Part shown: positions 1 to 9,151 of the stretch, piece after piece
Numbering within the stretch: the stretch's first letter is position 1
How the letters are laid out: each line of letters begins with the position of its first letter
Source: Tannerella sp.
Lineage (GTDB): Bacteria; Bacteroidota; Bacteroidia; Bacteroidales; Tannerellaceae
Reading direction: 5' to 3'
Length of the DNA: 41,346 nt
NCBI GenBank assembly: GCA_031285565.1
Contig: JAITVY010000034.1
Coordinates: 1-41,346 of the forward strand
Notes under the pieces: model-generated
The model's database searches: none
Seen by the model: the letters and a program-made list of their open reading frames with translations, nothing else
Told to the model about the DNA's origin: nothing
Program-made: the position numbers and the translations under genes

Positions 1-115
1 TGAGAAGAATCGCACGACAACGCATACGCAAACAGTGGGTGCCACCATGGCGAAAGCCCTTCTCCAGATGCATACGTTGGACATCTGTTAATTCTAATTT
101 CTTTATCTTTCCCAT
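1..115 (-). CDS. IS630-family transposase, N-terminus only (cut by window edge)
   Basis: Reading the minus strand from an ATG at 115 gives 38 residues starting MGKIKKLELTDVQRMHLEKG and running off the window. The pattern (short basic start, LT..QR..LEKGFR.G..HC.R.R..AILL) matches the N-terminal helix-turn-helix of IS630-type transposases, which bind the terminal inverted repeats. The DDE catalytic domain would lie outside the window, so I cannot tell whether the element is intact. I could not pick out a terminal inverted repeat with confidence in 116-230. Confidence 0.65.
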   Translation of the reverse strand, partial: MGKIKKLELTDVQRMHLEKGFRHGGTHCLRMRCRAILL

Positions 116-230
116 TATTGATTATCCTATCTAATATAATAACAGGCGAAGTAAAGAAAAATATATTATATAAACTAATTATGAACATCTACTTATAATT
201 ATAGAGTAAACATTATTAAAAGTTTAGTAT

Positions 231-1082
231 ATGAAATCTTCTATTTGGGTGCTGTTGACATTGACGGTAAGTATCATGTTTACAGGTTGTGCTGCAAAAA
301 AGGAACTTCAGAGCTTGAAGGCAGAATATCAGGGGTGTCAGTTGTCGTTGACCGAAAGTCGTACTCGTGTGGCAAGTCTTGAAGAGAGGTTGGCCGAAGC
401 TCAAAAGAACAATGAGGAGTTACGTGCAAATATGAGGGAGATACAGGGTTTATTGGATAAGAGTCTTGCACAAAGCTCTCAGGGTAATGCAAATGTCGCA
501 AAATTGGTAGATGAAATCAATTCGTCTAATCGTTTTATCCAGCATTTGGTAGAAACTAAAAACAAGTCTGACTCTTTGAATCTTGTAATGATTAATAATC
601 TGACCCGTTCACTCACCCGTGAGGAAATGCGGGATCTGGATATCCAAGTGTTGAAAGGTGTCGTGTATATTTCGTTAGATGATCGGATGTTGTATCGATC
701 CGGAAGTTATGAAATAAGTGATAAGGCGGGAGAGATTCTTAGCAAAATTGCTAAAATTATCCTGGATTACAGGGATTATGATGTTTTGGTGGAAGGAAAT
801 ACGGATGACGTTCCGATTTCTCGTCCTAATATCCGTAATAACTGGGACTTAAGCGCATTGCGTGGTTCGTCGGTTGTTCAGGCATTGCAGGATGAATATG
901 GAGTAGATCCTAAACGTCTGACTGCTGCCGGTCGTGGTGAGTATAACCCAATTGTGAGTAATGACACTGATGATGGAAAAACCCGCAATCGGAGAACTCA
1001 GATTATCATTACTCCGAAACTGGATCAGTTTATGGATTTGATTGAGCAGGCTCCGCAAAGTTCGCTTGATGATGGTATATAA
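231..1082 (+). CDS. OmpA-family peptidoglycan-associated lipoprotein
   Basis: A 283-residue outer-membrane lipoprotein expected to tether the envelope to peptidoglycan. Residues 1-20 form a lipoprotein signal ending in a lipobox (FTGC, Cys20). Residues about 21-100 are charged and heptad-like, probably a periplasmic coiled coil. Residues about 150-275 form an OmpA/MotB-type domain: the segment from VLVEGNTDDVPI through NWDLSALR to GRGEYNPIVSNDTDDGKTRNRRTQI carries the usual Asp and Arg ligands for diaminopimelate. The coiled coil plus OmpA layout is common in Bacteroidetes. It stands alone, followed by a hairpin at 1101-1123. No specific partner can be named. Confidence 0.9.
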   Translation: MKSSIWVLLTLTVSIMFTGCAAKKELQSLKAEYQGCQLSLTESRTRVASLEERLAEAQKNNEELRANMREIQGLLDKSLAQSSQGNANVAKLVDEINSSNRFIQHLVETKNKSDSLNLVMINNLTRSLTREEMRDLDIQVLKGVVYISLDDRMLYRSGSYEISDKAGEILSKIAKIILDYRDYDVLVEGNTDDVPISRPNIRNNWDLSALRGSSVVQALQDEYGVDPKRLTAAGRGEYNPIVSNDTDDGKTRNRRTQIIITPKLDQFMDLIEQAPQSSLDDGI

Positions 1083-1100
1083 TTGAAGGTTGAGAAACAG

Positions 1101-1123
1101 CGTTTGCAGCAAAGCTGCAAACG
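1101..1123 (+). terminator. hairpin downstream of the OmpA gene
   Basis: A perfect 10-bp inverted repeat (CGTTTGCAGC / GCTGCAAACG) with a 3-nt AAA loop starts 19 bases after the OmpA stop codon. It is followed by AAAATAAAT rather than a T run, so it is a weak intrinsic terminator or a 3'-end-stabilising stem. Confidence 0.45.
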
Positions 1124-1226
1124 AAAATAAATCATTAATGGTTTGGATAGAGTATACTGGTTTGTTTGACAAGTAAAGATGAGAGTTGGCGGTGTGCCTG
1201 GTGTAAAATGGAAGTGTGGCGGAAAT

Positions 1227-1724
1227 TCAATCTCCGTGGATTACCTTTTTGTACACTTCTTTTATTATAACTTTGTTTATTGAAGCGCCTTTATGTGCAG
1301 CCATAAAAGGTTGTTCCAAAAACCATTGGAATCCACTGGTATAGTCACTTTCAAAATAGAAAGTGTTTTCATTAAAAGTTATCTTAGCCATATTATCTTT
1401 AGAGAAATACAGCTGGTTGTTTTCGAGCATGTATTTACTGGCTATCTCGTGAAAAGAACCGGATTCGGTGTAATATCCGGATTCGGAGAAGCCAAGAACG
1501 ACACCAATTTGTGGTTTGTATTGATCGTAGATAAGACCCACTGCTGTCTGGTTATCGGATTCGCACGCAACTATCTCCATGCTATCCAGCGTCCAGGCGC
1601 CGACTATCAAATGGTTATCATTGGTCTGATGCCATTCAGGCCATTCGTCCATATCATCATTGTTCTTGTCGCAAGAACAAATAAGCAAAGGTAATACCGT
1701 AAAGAGCAACAGAATTCGTTTCAT
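1227..1724 (-). CDS. small secreted lipoprotein, lipocalin-like
   Basis: A 165-residue protein with a lipoprotein signal (MKRILLLFTVLPLLICSC, lipidated Cys18), followed by an acidic linker (DKNNDDMDEW), which often marks surface export in Bacteroidetes. The mature part begins IVGAWTLDSMEI and continues with alternating beta-strand-like segments (NQLYFSKDNMAKITFNENTF), resembling the lipocalin-like proteins common in this phylum. No catalytic motif is visible. It is convergent with the OmpA gene and divergent from the sigma-factor gene, so it is monocistronic. Function unknown. Confidence 0.8.
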   Translation of the reverse strand: MKRILLLFTVLPLLICSCDKNNDDMDEWPEWHQTNDNHLIVGAWTLDSMEIVACESDNQTAVGLIYDQYKPQIGVVLGFSESGYYTESGSFHEIASKYMLENNQLYFSKDNMAKITFNENTFYFESDYTSGFQWFLEQPFMAAHKGASINKVIIKEVYKKVIHGD

Positions 1725-2037
1725 AGATATAACAACCTAAAACAAGATTAGCAATAAAGTTTAAAACTGTCTCTAAATTAGAGATGCAACCAACATAGGA
1801 AACGCTGCACGCATATTTTGAATTTTATCAGCACATTCAATAAAATAGGATTGGGATTTTTCGGGAATGCTTATTTTTGCCGGCATATCATATTGCTTTA
1901 AGTAAGGAGCTTAGGATGATCTATTGAAGTGTTGTTTAATTGGAAATAAGATGTGGTGTTGTTTTGAGGATTTTTTTGGATCAACCTTTTTTATTGCAAT
2001 TTTTCACTTATCTTTAGCGTTGTTATACTGGTAAGCC
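1725..2037. promoter_or_regulatory. divergent intergenic region with sigma-factor promoter candidate
   Basis: This gap separates the minus-strand lipoprotein gene from the plus-strand ECF sigma gene, so it should hold both promoters. A TATCTTTA box at 2009-2016 (consensus TAnnTTTG) lies just upstream of the sigma start and is the best candidate there. A small palindrome (CTCTAAATTAGAG) is at about 1772-1784. No coding capacity or RNA gene was seen. Confidence 0.4.
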
Positions 2038-2604
2038 ATGGATAAAGTATGCGATTTACAAGGTTTTACGCAATTTTTTAATGATTATCGGAGCCGATTT
2101 ACTCATTTTGCGTATTCGTATGTGGGAGATAAAATGGCGGCAGAAGATATTGTCCTGGAAAGCCTGATGAGCTATTGGGAGAACCGCTCTACTATTCATC
2201 CGGACTCTAATACCCGTGCATATGTTTTGACGATCGTAAAAAACAGATGCCTGAACTATCTTAATCACCAGCGTGTCCGCCAAAGTGCAGAAGAATATTT
2301 GTTGAAAGCGGAAGAGTGGGAATTGGACCTGCATATTAATTCCCTGAAAGCTTTTGAACCGGATCAGGTTTTTTCTGAAGAAATCCAGCAAATTGTCGAA
2401 GATACACTTAACAAACTTCCCGAACAAACCCGGCTTATATTTATTAAAAGCAGGTATGAGAATTACAGCCATAAACAGATTGCAGAAGAAATGGGGCTGT
2501 CAACAAAAAGTGTAGAGTTCCACATAACTAAAGCTTTAAAAGTACTGCGTATAGCATTAAAGGATTATTTTCCGGCATTTCTCTGGTATGTATTTTTTAA
2601 TTAA
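2038..2604 (+). CDS. ECF RNA polymerase sigma factor (Bacteroidetes sigma-70 expansion family)
   Basis: A 188-residue extracytoplasmic-function sigma factor. Residues about 14-80 form region 2 (YVGDKMAAEDIVLESLMSYW, then TRAYVLTIVKNRCLNYL), which contacts core polymerase and the -10 element. Residues about 118-175 form region 4 (LNKLPEQTRLIFIKSRYENY, then HKQIAEEMGLSTKSVEFHIT), an HTH that reads the -35 element. The FecR-type anti-sigma gene and susCD follow on the same strand, the standard trans-envelope layout in which SusC/FecR sense substrate and release the sigma factor to transcribe susCD. The 530-base gap before fecR is longer than usual, so the two may be transcribed separately. Confidence 0.95.
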   Translation: MDKVCDLQGFTQFFNDYRSRFTHFAYSYVGDKMAAEDIVLESLMSYWENRSTIHPDSNTRAYVLTIVKNRCLNYLNHQRVRQSAEEYLLKAEEWELDLHINSLKAFEPDQVFSEEIQQIVEDTLNKLPEQTRLIFIKSRYENYSHKQIAEEMGLSTKSVEFHITKALKVLRIALKDYFPAFLWYVFFN

Positions 2605-3134
2605 TGCTAATAAGTAGTCTATTAAGTTCAATGTTTCAAGTTTAATGTTCAAAGTTTACGATTCAACAATAAGTTCTCCTTTGAAGGTCGGCATTCTATA
2701 GTTACTATCATTTTTGTTCTTAACGCAACACTTCGTGGGGATGCCCGCATCTTAGTATTATTTAGATGGGGGTGTAAATGTAGTTAGACGTAGGTGTAAA
2801 CTGAATGATTTCAAGCAAACAAAAACATTGAGTTGCCGATTTACCGTTCAATTCAATAATAGCATCACCAACGTTTGTCTTTGATACAGTACTTTGATAC
2901 TGCAAGAAGGAATAATAATTTCAACAGCTAAAAAAAGATCACTTTTCCGTTAGGGATGTATCCGGCTTTCTTGTTTTAAATATAGAGACGAATGTTGAAG
3001 AGGGGAAACTAATTGAAAATTGAAAGTGGAAAGTTGAAAATGAAAAGGAGCTTTCTTTTTAATGCGACATTGGGCAGGGAGCCTATGCCGAACAAAGGAA
3101 AAGGAGTAGTAATTCCTTTTAACTACTGATTAAT
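2605..3134. other. 530-base gap between sigma factor and FecR genes
   Basis: No convincing ORF or RNA gene. It contains low-complexity AT-rich repeats (variants of AGTTCAATGTTTCAAGTTT near 2626-2660, and GAAAATTGAAAGTGGAAAG near 3014-3040). Just before fecR there is an inverted pair AGTAG...CTACT around a TTCCTTTTAA core (about 3104-3126). A separate fecR promoter is likely here, but no clean TAnnTTTG box could be assigned. Confidence 0.3.
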
Positions 3135-4094
3135 ATGGATAAAGATATATTATACCGTTTTTTTGACAGGCAGGCTTCTGCCGAAGATAAAGCGGCTATT
3201 AAGCAATGGTTGGAAGAATCACCAGCCAATCAGGAGGAGTTCTACCGTGAACGTCAATTCTTCGGGGCAATGATCATGAATAGTGGAGTTCCTGAAAATC
3301 AAATACAAAAAGAACAGGAGAGAGGTCTGACGCGAACTCCGGGCTATCGTAAGATTGTCAGGGAACTTGTGAAAATAGCGGCTATAGTTCTTCTTACAGC
3401 GACAGGTGTATTGTATTTTATGTACAATAAGGCGGAAGAGGGTAGGGAGTCCTGGCTTTCTGTTATTGTACCGGCAGGACAGCGGGCTAATGTATTATTA
3501 CCCGATGGTACCAATGTGTGGTTGAATGCACGTACGCAACTCAGGTATCCGGGTGTATTTGCAAGTAAAAAGCGGGAAATCGAACTAAATGGGGAAGCTT
3601 ACTTTGAAGTCAGCCAGGATAAGGGGAAACCATTCATTGTACATACCGATAAGTGTGAGATAGAAGTACTCGGGACAAAGTTTAACGTGGATGCTTATTC
3701 GGATTCGGAAGATTTTTTTGCGGCTTTAATGGAGGGATCGGTGCGGGTGACGGATAGGTCGGAAAAAACAAATACTTTAATTCTTCAGCCTGATTATCTG
3801 ACGACATTCCGAAATGGTATCCTGGTGGCTGAAAAGATAACCGATTATGATTATTTTCGTTGGCGTGATGGCCTGGTTTGTTTCAGGGAGATGGGGTTTG
3901 TGCAACTGATGCATCGGTTTGAGAAATGTTACGGAATCCAGATCGAGATAAATAACCCACGACTATCGGAGTATGCTTTTACCGGTAAGTTCCGTATTTC
4001 GGATGGAATAGATAATGCATTACGGGTATTGCAGAGGGATGCCCCATATACGTTTAAGAGAAATGAAGATGATAATGTGATATATATAGAGTAG
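3135..4094 (+). CDS. FecR-family anti-sigma factor
   Basis: A 319-residue inner-membrane anti-sigma protein. Residues 1-50 form the cytoplasmic sigma-binding part (starts MDKDILYRFFDRQASAEDKA). One transmembrane helix is at about 80-97 (KIAAIVLLTATGVLYFMY). Residues about 107-205 form the periplasmic FecR domain (VPAGQRANVLLPDGTNVWLN, then LNGEAYFEV). Residues about 240-319 form the C-terminal DUF4974-type domain that engages the STN domain of the partner SusC. That partner, encoded next, does have an STN domain, which supports a working sensing pair. It has the usual length and shows no lesion. Confidence 0.95.
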   Translation: MDKDILYRFFDRQASAEDKAAIKQWLEESPANQEEFYRERQFFGAMIMNSGVPENQIQKEQERGLTRTPGYRKIVRELVKIAAIVLLTATGVLYFMYNKAEEGRESWLSVIVPAGQRANVLLPDGTNVWLNARTQLRYPGVFASKKREIELNGEAYFEVSQDKGKPFIVHTDKCEIEVLGTKFNVDAYSDSEDFFAALMEGSVRVTDRSEKTNTLILQPDYLTTFRNGILVAEKITDYDYFRWRDGLVCFREMGFVQLMHRFEKCYGIQIEINNPRLSEYAFTGKFRISDGIDNALRVLQRDAPYTFKRNEDDNVIYIE

Positions 4095-4103
4095 TGATTA
4101 ATT

Positions 4104-4124
4104 ATTAATGGTTAGTGGTTAATT
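4104..4124 (+). repeat. 21-nt inverted repeat, left copy (flanks susCD)
   Basis: ATTAATGGTTAGTGGTTAAT plus one T. The reverse complement, with one mismatch, recurs at 9357-9377 downstream of susD. Similarity does not extend clearly beyond about 25 bases. Confidence 0.5.
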
Positions 4125-4192
4125 CAATACACTCAATAAAAAGAAACCTTTTAAATTAAATTGCCTATGAAATAGAGAATAGATCTGACCTT

Positions 4193-4271
4193 AAAAAAAA
4201 ATGCCGACAAGTGCCCCACACTCATCGGCATGTAATTAACACAATTATTACTAACTGTATTAATCATTAAG
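4193..4271 (-). ncRNA. candidate cis-antisense sRNA to the susC leader (DonS-like)
   Basis: On the minus strand a TATCTTTG box (4277-4284, overlapping the susC start codon) is followed about 45 bases later by a stem-loop. The outer stem ATGCCGA/TCGGCAT is at 4201-4207 and 4225-4231, with an inner AGTG/CACT pairing. It ends in nine T residues on that strand (A-tract at 4193-4201). This is a complete promoter-to-intrinsic-terminator unit of roughly 75-80 nt, antisense to the fecR-susC leader. Antisense RNAs in exactly this position, such as DonS of B. fragilis, are known to repress PULs. There is no obvious -33 element. Both ends are inferred. Confidence 0.55.
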
Positions 4272-4283
4272 AATAACAAAGAT

Positions 4284-7200
4284 ATGAATAAAAAATCTTT
4301 GTCGGGGGTATATATGCTAAATTACCACCGATATAAACACTTTTTTAGAACCATGAAAATCACCGCGGTTTTATTATTGGCATCAGCTTTTTGCCTTTTT
4401 GCAGAAAACACTCACTCACAAAATGCACGGGTCTCCATTCATCAGAGGAATGTTCAACTTGAAAATGTGCTTGAAGAGATAGAGAACCAGACTGACTATC
4501 TGTTTGTCTATAACAAAAATGTGGATATCAACCGGAAAGTCTCAGTCCGGGAGTCGAATAAGCCATTGAAAAATGTCCTGGATAATTTATTTACAGGGAC
4601 GGATGTCAGTTATGCTGTCGAAGGTTCCTATATTATCCTCTCTGTAGGTTCGAAAGAGTCGTCAGGAGGTGTATCTCAGCAGAAAAGAATGATTATGGGT
4701 ACAATTACAGACGCTTCGGGCGAACCCATAATTGGTGCGAATGTGATAGAAAAAGGGACTCCATCCAATGGGGTGATAACCGATATAGACGGTCGTTTTT
4801 CCCTTTCCGTTCAAAATGAACAGGGTGTGCTTACGATATCGTATATCGGATATATACCACAGGAGATCGCATTGGGGAGTGCTTCGAACTATAATGTAAT
4901 ATTGAGAGAAGATACCCAGGCACTGGATGAAGTTGTAATCATCGGTTACGGAGCAGTAAAGAAAAGCGATCTGACCGGATCAGTCGGCTCAATAGCGGTT
5001 GACAAGATACAAGGCGTAAGTATCAAATCGGTCGACCAGATGTTACAGGGACGTACTCCAGGTCTGCATATGGTACAGAATTCAGGTATGCCGGGTGCCG
5101 GCTCTACTGTCCGTATCCGTGGGGGTAACTCCATTTCAGGCGGAAATGAACCGTTATATATTATTGATGGTGTGCCGGTTTATCCGTCAGGGGATAAATT
5201 ACAGACCGCATTGAATCCATTAAATACAATCCCTACCGCTGATATCGAATCGATCGAAGTGTTAAAAGATGCCTCTTCTACTGCTATCTACGGATCACGT
5301 GGCGCGAATGGGGTTATTATTGTTACAACTAAAAGGGGGCAGAGCGGGAAAACGAATGTTGCGTTTGAATCGTATTGGGGAATAGAGAATATAGCTAAGG
5401 ATTACGATTTGCTGGATGCGGCTACGTTCGAGAAACTGTCAAATGAATCTCTGGTTAATTCCGGTGGGACTGCTATTTATAATGAAAGCTCACCGTCATC
5501 GACTACGGATTGGCAGAAATTAACTAAGAACAAAAATGCTTTATTGCAGAATTATCAATTGACTATTTCCGGTGGTAACGATAAAACGACTTTCCTTACT
5601 TCTTTCAATATTTACGACCAGAAAGGTACAATCAAGGCTACAGATATGCAGAAATATGCATTCAGGGCTAACCTGGATCATAAAATTTCTTTTTCCTTAC
5701 ATATGGGGCTGAACCTTACCATGACCCAGGTGAACAATAACCGCGCAGGAAACGATGTACTTACAACCCGGTTGACTACACCGCCTAACCTCCCGATAAA
5801 ACAGGCTGACGGAAGTTATACATTCAGCGATGATGCCGGGGTTATTACATTTGATAATCCGGTTGGTGTTATTAATGACAAAGTGGATAAAACAGCCCGT
5901 TTCCGGACGCTTAACAATGCTTTTGCCGAATGGACTATTATCAAAGGGCTCACATTAAAATCTTCTATTGGGATCGACCTGAATTATAGCAAAAGAGATG
6001 CTTATAATCCTATAACAGTCTATAGCGGGAGCTTGAAGGATGGGATTGCCATTAAAGAATCTTATAATACACTGATCTGGATCAATGAAAATATCCTGAC
6101 TTACACCAATACCTGGGACAAGCATTCTTTCACAGGAATGGTTGGTTATACACAGCAAGCTTCGAATTATGACGTTCTGAAAGCAGGTTCTTACGGATAT
6201 TTGAATGATATTTTAGAGATGAATAATCTGGAGTCGGGAACTACTTATTCAAAGCCGGAATCGAAACTTGAAAAATGGGCATTAAATTCTTATCTGGCGC
6301 GGGTGAATTATTCATTTGATTCCAGATACTTGTTGACGGCATCTTTCCGTGCAGACGGCTCTTCCCGTTTCGGTTCGAACAACCGATGGGGATACTTCCC
6401 ATCGGCAGCGCTGGCCTGGAGAGCTTCTGAAGAATCTTTCCTCAAGGACAATGGAATAATAAGCAACCTCAAACCCAGGGTGAGTTACGGGGTGACCGGT
6501 AACCAGGACGGTATCGGGGTTTATCCTGCTTATGCCTTACTCAATACAGCAGGATATCCTATCGGTGGAAATAAGGAAACGGGTTATTATCCTTCGCAGG
6601 TGGCCAATGCAAATTTAAAATGGGAAACGACTGCCCAGTATGACGCAGGTATCGATATTGGATTTTTCAATAACCGCCTGAACTTTGTTGCGGATTTTTA
6701 CTATAAGAAAACAAGTGATTTGTTATTGAAGGTTACCATTCCTTCAAGCTCCGGTTTTACATCGGGTTTAAAGAATATCGGAGAGGTTGAAAATAAGGGT
6801 ATAGAGTTGGTAGTTAATGCTACACCTGTTGCCGGAGCGTTCACTTGGAATACGAATTTTAATATTACATTTAACCGGAATAAAGTGACTGACCTGGGAG
6901 ATGTGTCTTTTATCTATCCTACCGCAGATCAGGAAAATAATGGAATCCATTTGGGACGGATCATTCAGGTGGGCGAGCCTTTGGGGAATTTCTACGGTTA
7001 TGTATTTGATGGGATATTCAGTACGACCGATGATATCGCTTCTTCCGCCCAACCAACAGCTAAACCAGGTGATATCCGCTTTAAAGATATCAGCGGACCG
7101 GACGGAGTTCCCGATGGACAAATTAATGACCTGGATCGAACCATTATCGGTTGTGCACAACCCAAATTCTTTGGTGGATTCGTAAATGATTTCTCTTATA

Positions 7201-7658
7201 AGAATTTTGATTTGAATGTCAATGTGATCTTTACCTATGGCAATGAAATATACAACGGTACGCGGGTTACATTGGAAGATATGCAGGGAGCAACCAACAT
7301 GTCGGCTACGACCATAAACCGCTGGACTCCTGATAATCAAAATACAGATATGCCCCGTATGTTAAGGTCTAAAGCTGTAATGCGTGTTTCGGACCAATAT
7401 GTAGAAAAAGGATCTTACTTAAGATTCCAGAATATAACCTTAGGATATACAGTTCCCAGACGTGCCCTGGAATTCACAAAATATGTGAGCAGTCTACGGG
7501 TATATGCTTCACTACAGAACTTTTTTACGATTACCGGTTATTCGGGTAATAATCCTGAAGTTAGTAAATATGGTCAGGATGACCTGGGAGCAGGATATGA
7601 TTCATTTTCTTATCCGGTATCAAAGACTGTTTTATTCGGATTAAGTGTTAACTTCTAA
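4284..7658 (+). CDS. SusC/RagA-family TonB-dependent outer-membrane transporter with STN domain
   Basis: A 1124-residue TonB-dependent transporter that imports oligosaccharides together with the SusD lipoprotein. The signal sequence is around residues 24-45 (MKITAVLLLASAFCLFA; ATG at 4353 is an alternative start). The STN domain at about 50-120 transmits occupancy to FecR. A carboxypeptidase-regulatory-like fold follows at about 137-215 (MIMGTITDASGEPIIGANV), then a TonB-box/plug starting LDEVVIIGYGAVKKSDLTGS. The SusC signature GGNEPLYIIDGVPV is near 286-300, and the barrel runs to a C-terminal aromatic strand (SKTVLFGLSVNF). Its stop overlaps the first susD ATG (TAATG). Substrate cannot be read directly; the downstream GH88/105 suggests a uronic-acid-containing glycan. 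Confidence 0.97.
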   Translation: MNKKSLSGVYMLNYHRYKHFFRTMKITAVLLLASAFCLFAENTHSQNARVSIHQRNVQLENVLEEIENQTDYLFVYNKNVDINRKVSVRESNKPLKNVLDNLFTGTDVSYAVEGSYIILSVGSKESSGGVSQQKRMIMGTITDASGEPIIGANVIEKGTPSNGVITDIDGRFSLSVQNEQGVLTISYIGYIPQEIALGSASNYNVILREDTQALDEVVIIGYGAVKKSDLTGSVGSIAVDKIQGVSIKSVDQMLQGRTPGLHMVQNSGMPGAGSTVRIRGGNSISGGNEPLYIIDGVPVYPSGDKLQTALNPLNTIPTADIESIEVLKDASSTAIYGSRGANGVIIVTTKRGQSGKTNVAFESYWGIENIAKDYDLLDAATFEKLSNESLVNSGGTAIYNESSPSSTTDWQKLTKNKNALLQNYQLTISGGNDKTTFLTSFNIYDQKGTIKATDMQKYAFRANLDHKISFSLHMGLNLTMTQVNNNRAGNDVLTTRLTTPPNLPIKQADGSYTFSDDAGVITFDNPVGVINDKVDKTARFRTLNNAFAEWTIIKGLTLKSSIGIDLNYSKRDAYNPITVYSGSLKDGIAIKESYNTLIWINENILTYTNTWDKHSFTGMVGYTQQASNYDVLKAGSYGYLNDILEMNNLESGTTYSKPESKLEKWALNSYLARVNYSFDSRYLLTASFRADGSSRFGSNNRWGYFPSAALAWRASEESFLKDNGIISNLKPRVSYGVTGNQDGIGVYPAYALLNTAGYPIGGNKETGYYPSQVANANLKWETTAQYDAGIDIGFFNNRLNFVADFYYKKTSDLLLKVTIPSSSGFTSGLKNIGEVENKGIELVVNATPVAGAFTWNTNFNITFNRNKVTDLGDVSFIYPTADQENNGIHLGRIIQVGEPLGNFYGYVFDGIFSTTDDIASSAQPTAKPGDIRFKDISGPDGVPDGQINDLDRTIIGCAQPKFFGGFVNDFSYKNFDLNVNVIFTYGNEIYNGTRVTLEDMQGATNMSATTINRWTPDNQNTDMPRMLRSKAVMRVSDQYVEKGSYLRFQNITLGYTVPRRALEFTKYVSSLRVYASLQNFFTITGYSGNNPEVSKYGQDDLGAGYDSFSYPVSKTVLFGLSVNF

Positions 7659-9151
7659 TGTATGTAATTATGAAACGAGTAGTATATTTTTTATTTAGTT
7701 TAATATTTTTGTTTTCATGTACGGATATGGATCTGACGCCAAATTCCAATTTAAGTCCGGAGAACTTCTTTAAATCGGAGGCCGATGCTACAGCTGCCGT
7801 GTATGGCATTTATCCTGCATTTGCAGTCAATAATATTTACAACCAGTTTTGGGAAGTATTGCAAAGCCAGGGGACAGACGATAGTGAATGGGGAGGAGGA
7901 CGAACTACCACCAACCTGGATAAGAACGCATTGGATAAATTCCAGTATGATGCGAATACCAATCTTATTTACCAGCTTTGGGCAACCCATTATGTTGTAG
8001 TAAACAGGGCGAACACAGCCATTGATAATATACAAATAATGAGTCCGGATATAATATCCGATAATGCCAGAAGCCAACTTATCGGGGAAGCTAAATTCCT
8101 GAGAGGGTTTGCTTATTTTAATCTGGTTCGAACATATGGAGAAGTTCCTTTGGTATTAACGCAGACCGTATCGTTAGATAACCTGGAGATTTCAAAAAAT
8201 ACAGTGGATGAATGTTATGCCCAGATTATTGAGGACCTGAAAGAAGCTGAATCAGTTCTGCCTCAGGTAAAAGATGTGCCGGCTTCTTATCTGGGACGTG
8301 CAACGAAAGGATCGGCCGCTGGTATGCTGGCTATTGTTTACCTGACGAGGGGTGAATATCAAAATGCGGTTGCAAAAACCAGTGAGATTATGCAGATGGG
8401 TTACAGCTTGTGGGATAACTATGCCGATAACTTCGATCTTGAAAAGGAAAACGGGCAGGAGTCTTTGTATGAAGTGCAGTATATGCGAAATACGCCGGGT
8501 GTGGAAGGTAGTAATTATAGTGGCTTCTATCGTCCTCCTTTTGTGAATATAAACGGATGGACGGGCTATGGAGATAATCCGGTAACCAGGAATCATTACG
8601 AATGTTATGAGGAAGGTGATTTGAGAAGGGATGTAAATGTGCGCCTGTATACCCTGGAAGAATATCCGAATATGTCGACCAATTACGAGTTTCCATGTTA
8701 TGTGAATAAATTCCAGGATTTGTCTCCTCTGGCTATCCGGTCGCAGGGTAGTGAAAACAATTATCCGATTATCCGGTACTCGGAAATCCTGCTTATCAGG
8801 GCCGAGGCTTTGAATGCAATTAATACTTCCGATCCTGAGGCATATGAACTCCTGAATATTGTTCGCCGGAGGGCATTTGGTAAACCGATGAATGCTGCTT
8901 CGGATATAGATGTACAAACCGGACTGTCACAGGATGAATTTGTTAATAAAATCCTAGATGAACGTCGCCGGGAGTTTGCCTATGAAGGAAAACGCAGGTT
9001 TGATTTGCTACGGACAGGTAAACTGAAAGAGGCTATGATGAAACAGAATCCGGAAATAGGTTCCCTGATTGGAGACAAACACAATGTATTGCCTATACCG
9101 ATTTCGGAGTTGGATGCGAATAAATTACTGGTACAAAATCCGGGATGGTAA
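7658..9151 (+). CDS. SusD/RagB-family nutrient-binding lipoprotein
   Basis: A 497-residue surface lipoprotein that forms the lid of the SusC channel and binds glycan. The first ATG overlaps the susC stop. An ATG at 7670 gives a cleaner signal (MKRVVYFLFSLIFLFSC), with the lipidated Cys as residue 17 of that form, and may be the true start. The TPR-like SusD fold is visible in EAKFLRGFAYFNLVRTYGEV (about residues 145-165) and in the C-terminal family motif LDERRREFAYEGKRRFDLLR (about 432-452), followed by NPGW near the end. Translational coupling with susC is expected. Confidence 0.96.
   Translation: MYVIMKRVVYFLFSLIFLFSCTDMDLTPNSNLSPENFFKSEADATAAVYGIYPAFAVNNIYNQFWEVLQSQGTDDSEWGGGRTTTNLDKNALDKFQYDANTNLIYQLWATHYVVVNRANTAIDNIQIMSPDIISDNARSQLIGEAKFLRGFAYFNLVRTYGEVPLVLTQTVSLDNLEISKNTVDECYAQIIEDLKEAESVLPQVKDVPASYLGRATKGSAAGMLAIVYLTRGEYQNAVAKTSEIMQMGYSLWDNYADNFDLEKENGQESLYEVQYMRNTPGVEGSNYSGFYRPPFVNINGWTGYGDNPVTRNHYECYEEGDLRRDVNVRLYTLEEYPNMSTNYEFPCYVNKFQDLSPLAIRSQGSENNYPIIRYSEILLIRAEALNAINTSDPEAYELLNIVRRRAFGKPMNAASDIDVQTGLSQDEFVNKILDERRREFAYEGKRRFDLLRTGKLKEAMMKQNPEIGSLIGDKHNVLPIPISELDANKLLVQNPGW

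Noticed and set aside
6768..7340. 190-codon minus-strand ORF inside susC
   Set aside because: Antisense shadow of the SusC barrel; no family features and no start context.
8252..8917. 221-codon minus-strand ORF inside susD
   Set aside because: Antisense shadow of susD with low-complexity Ile/His/Arg-rich translation.
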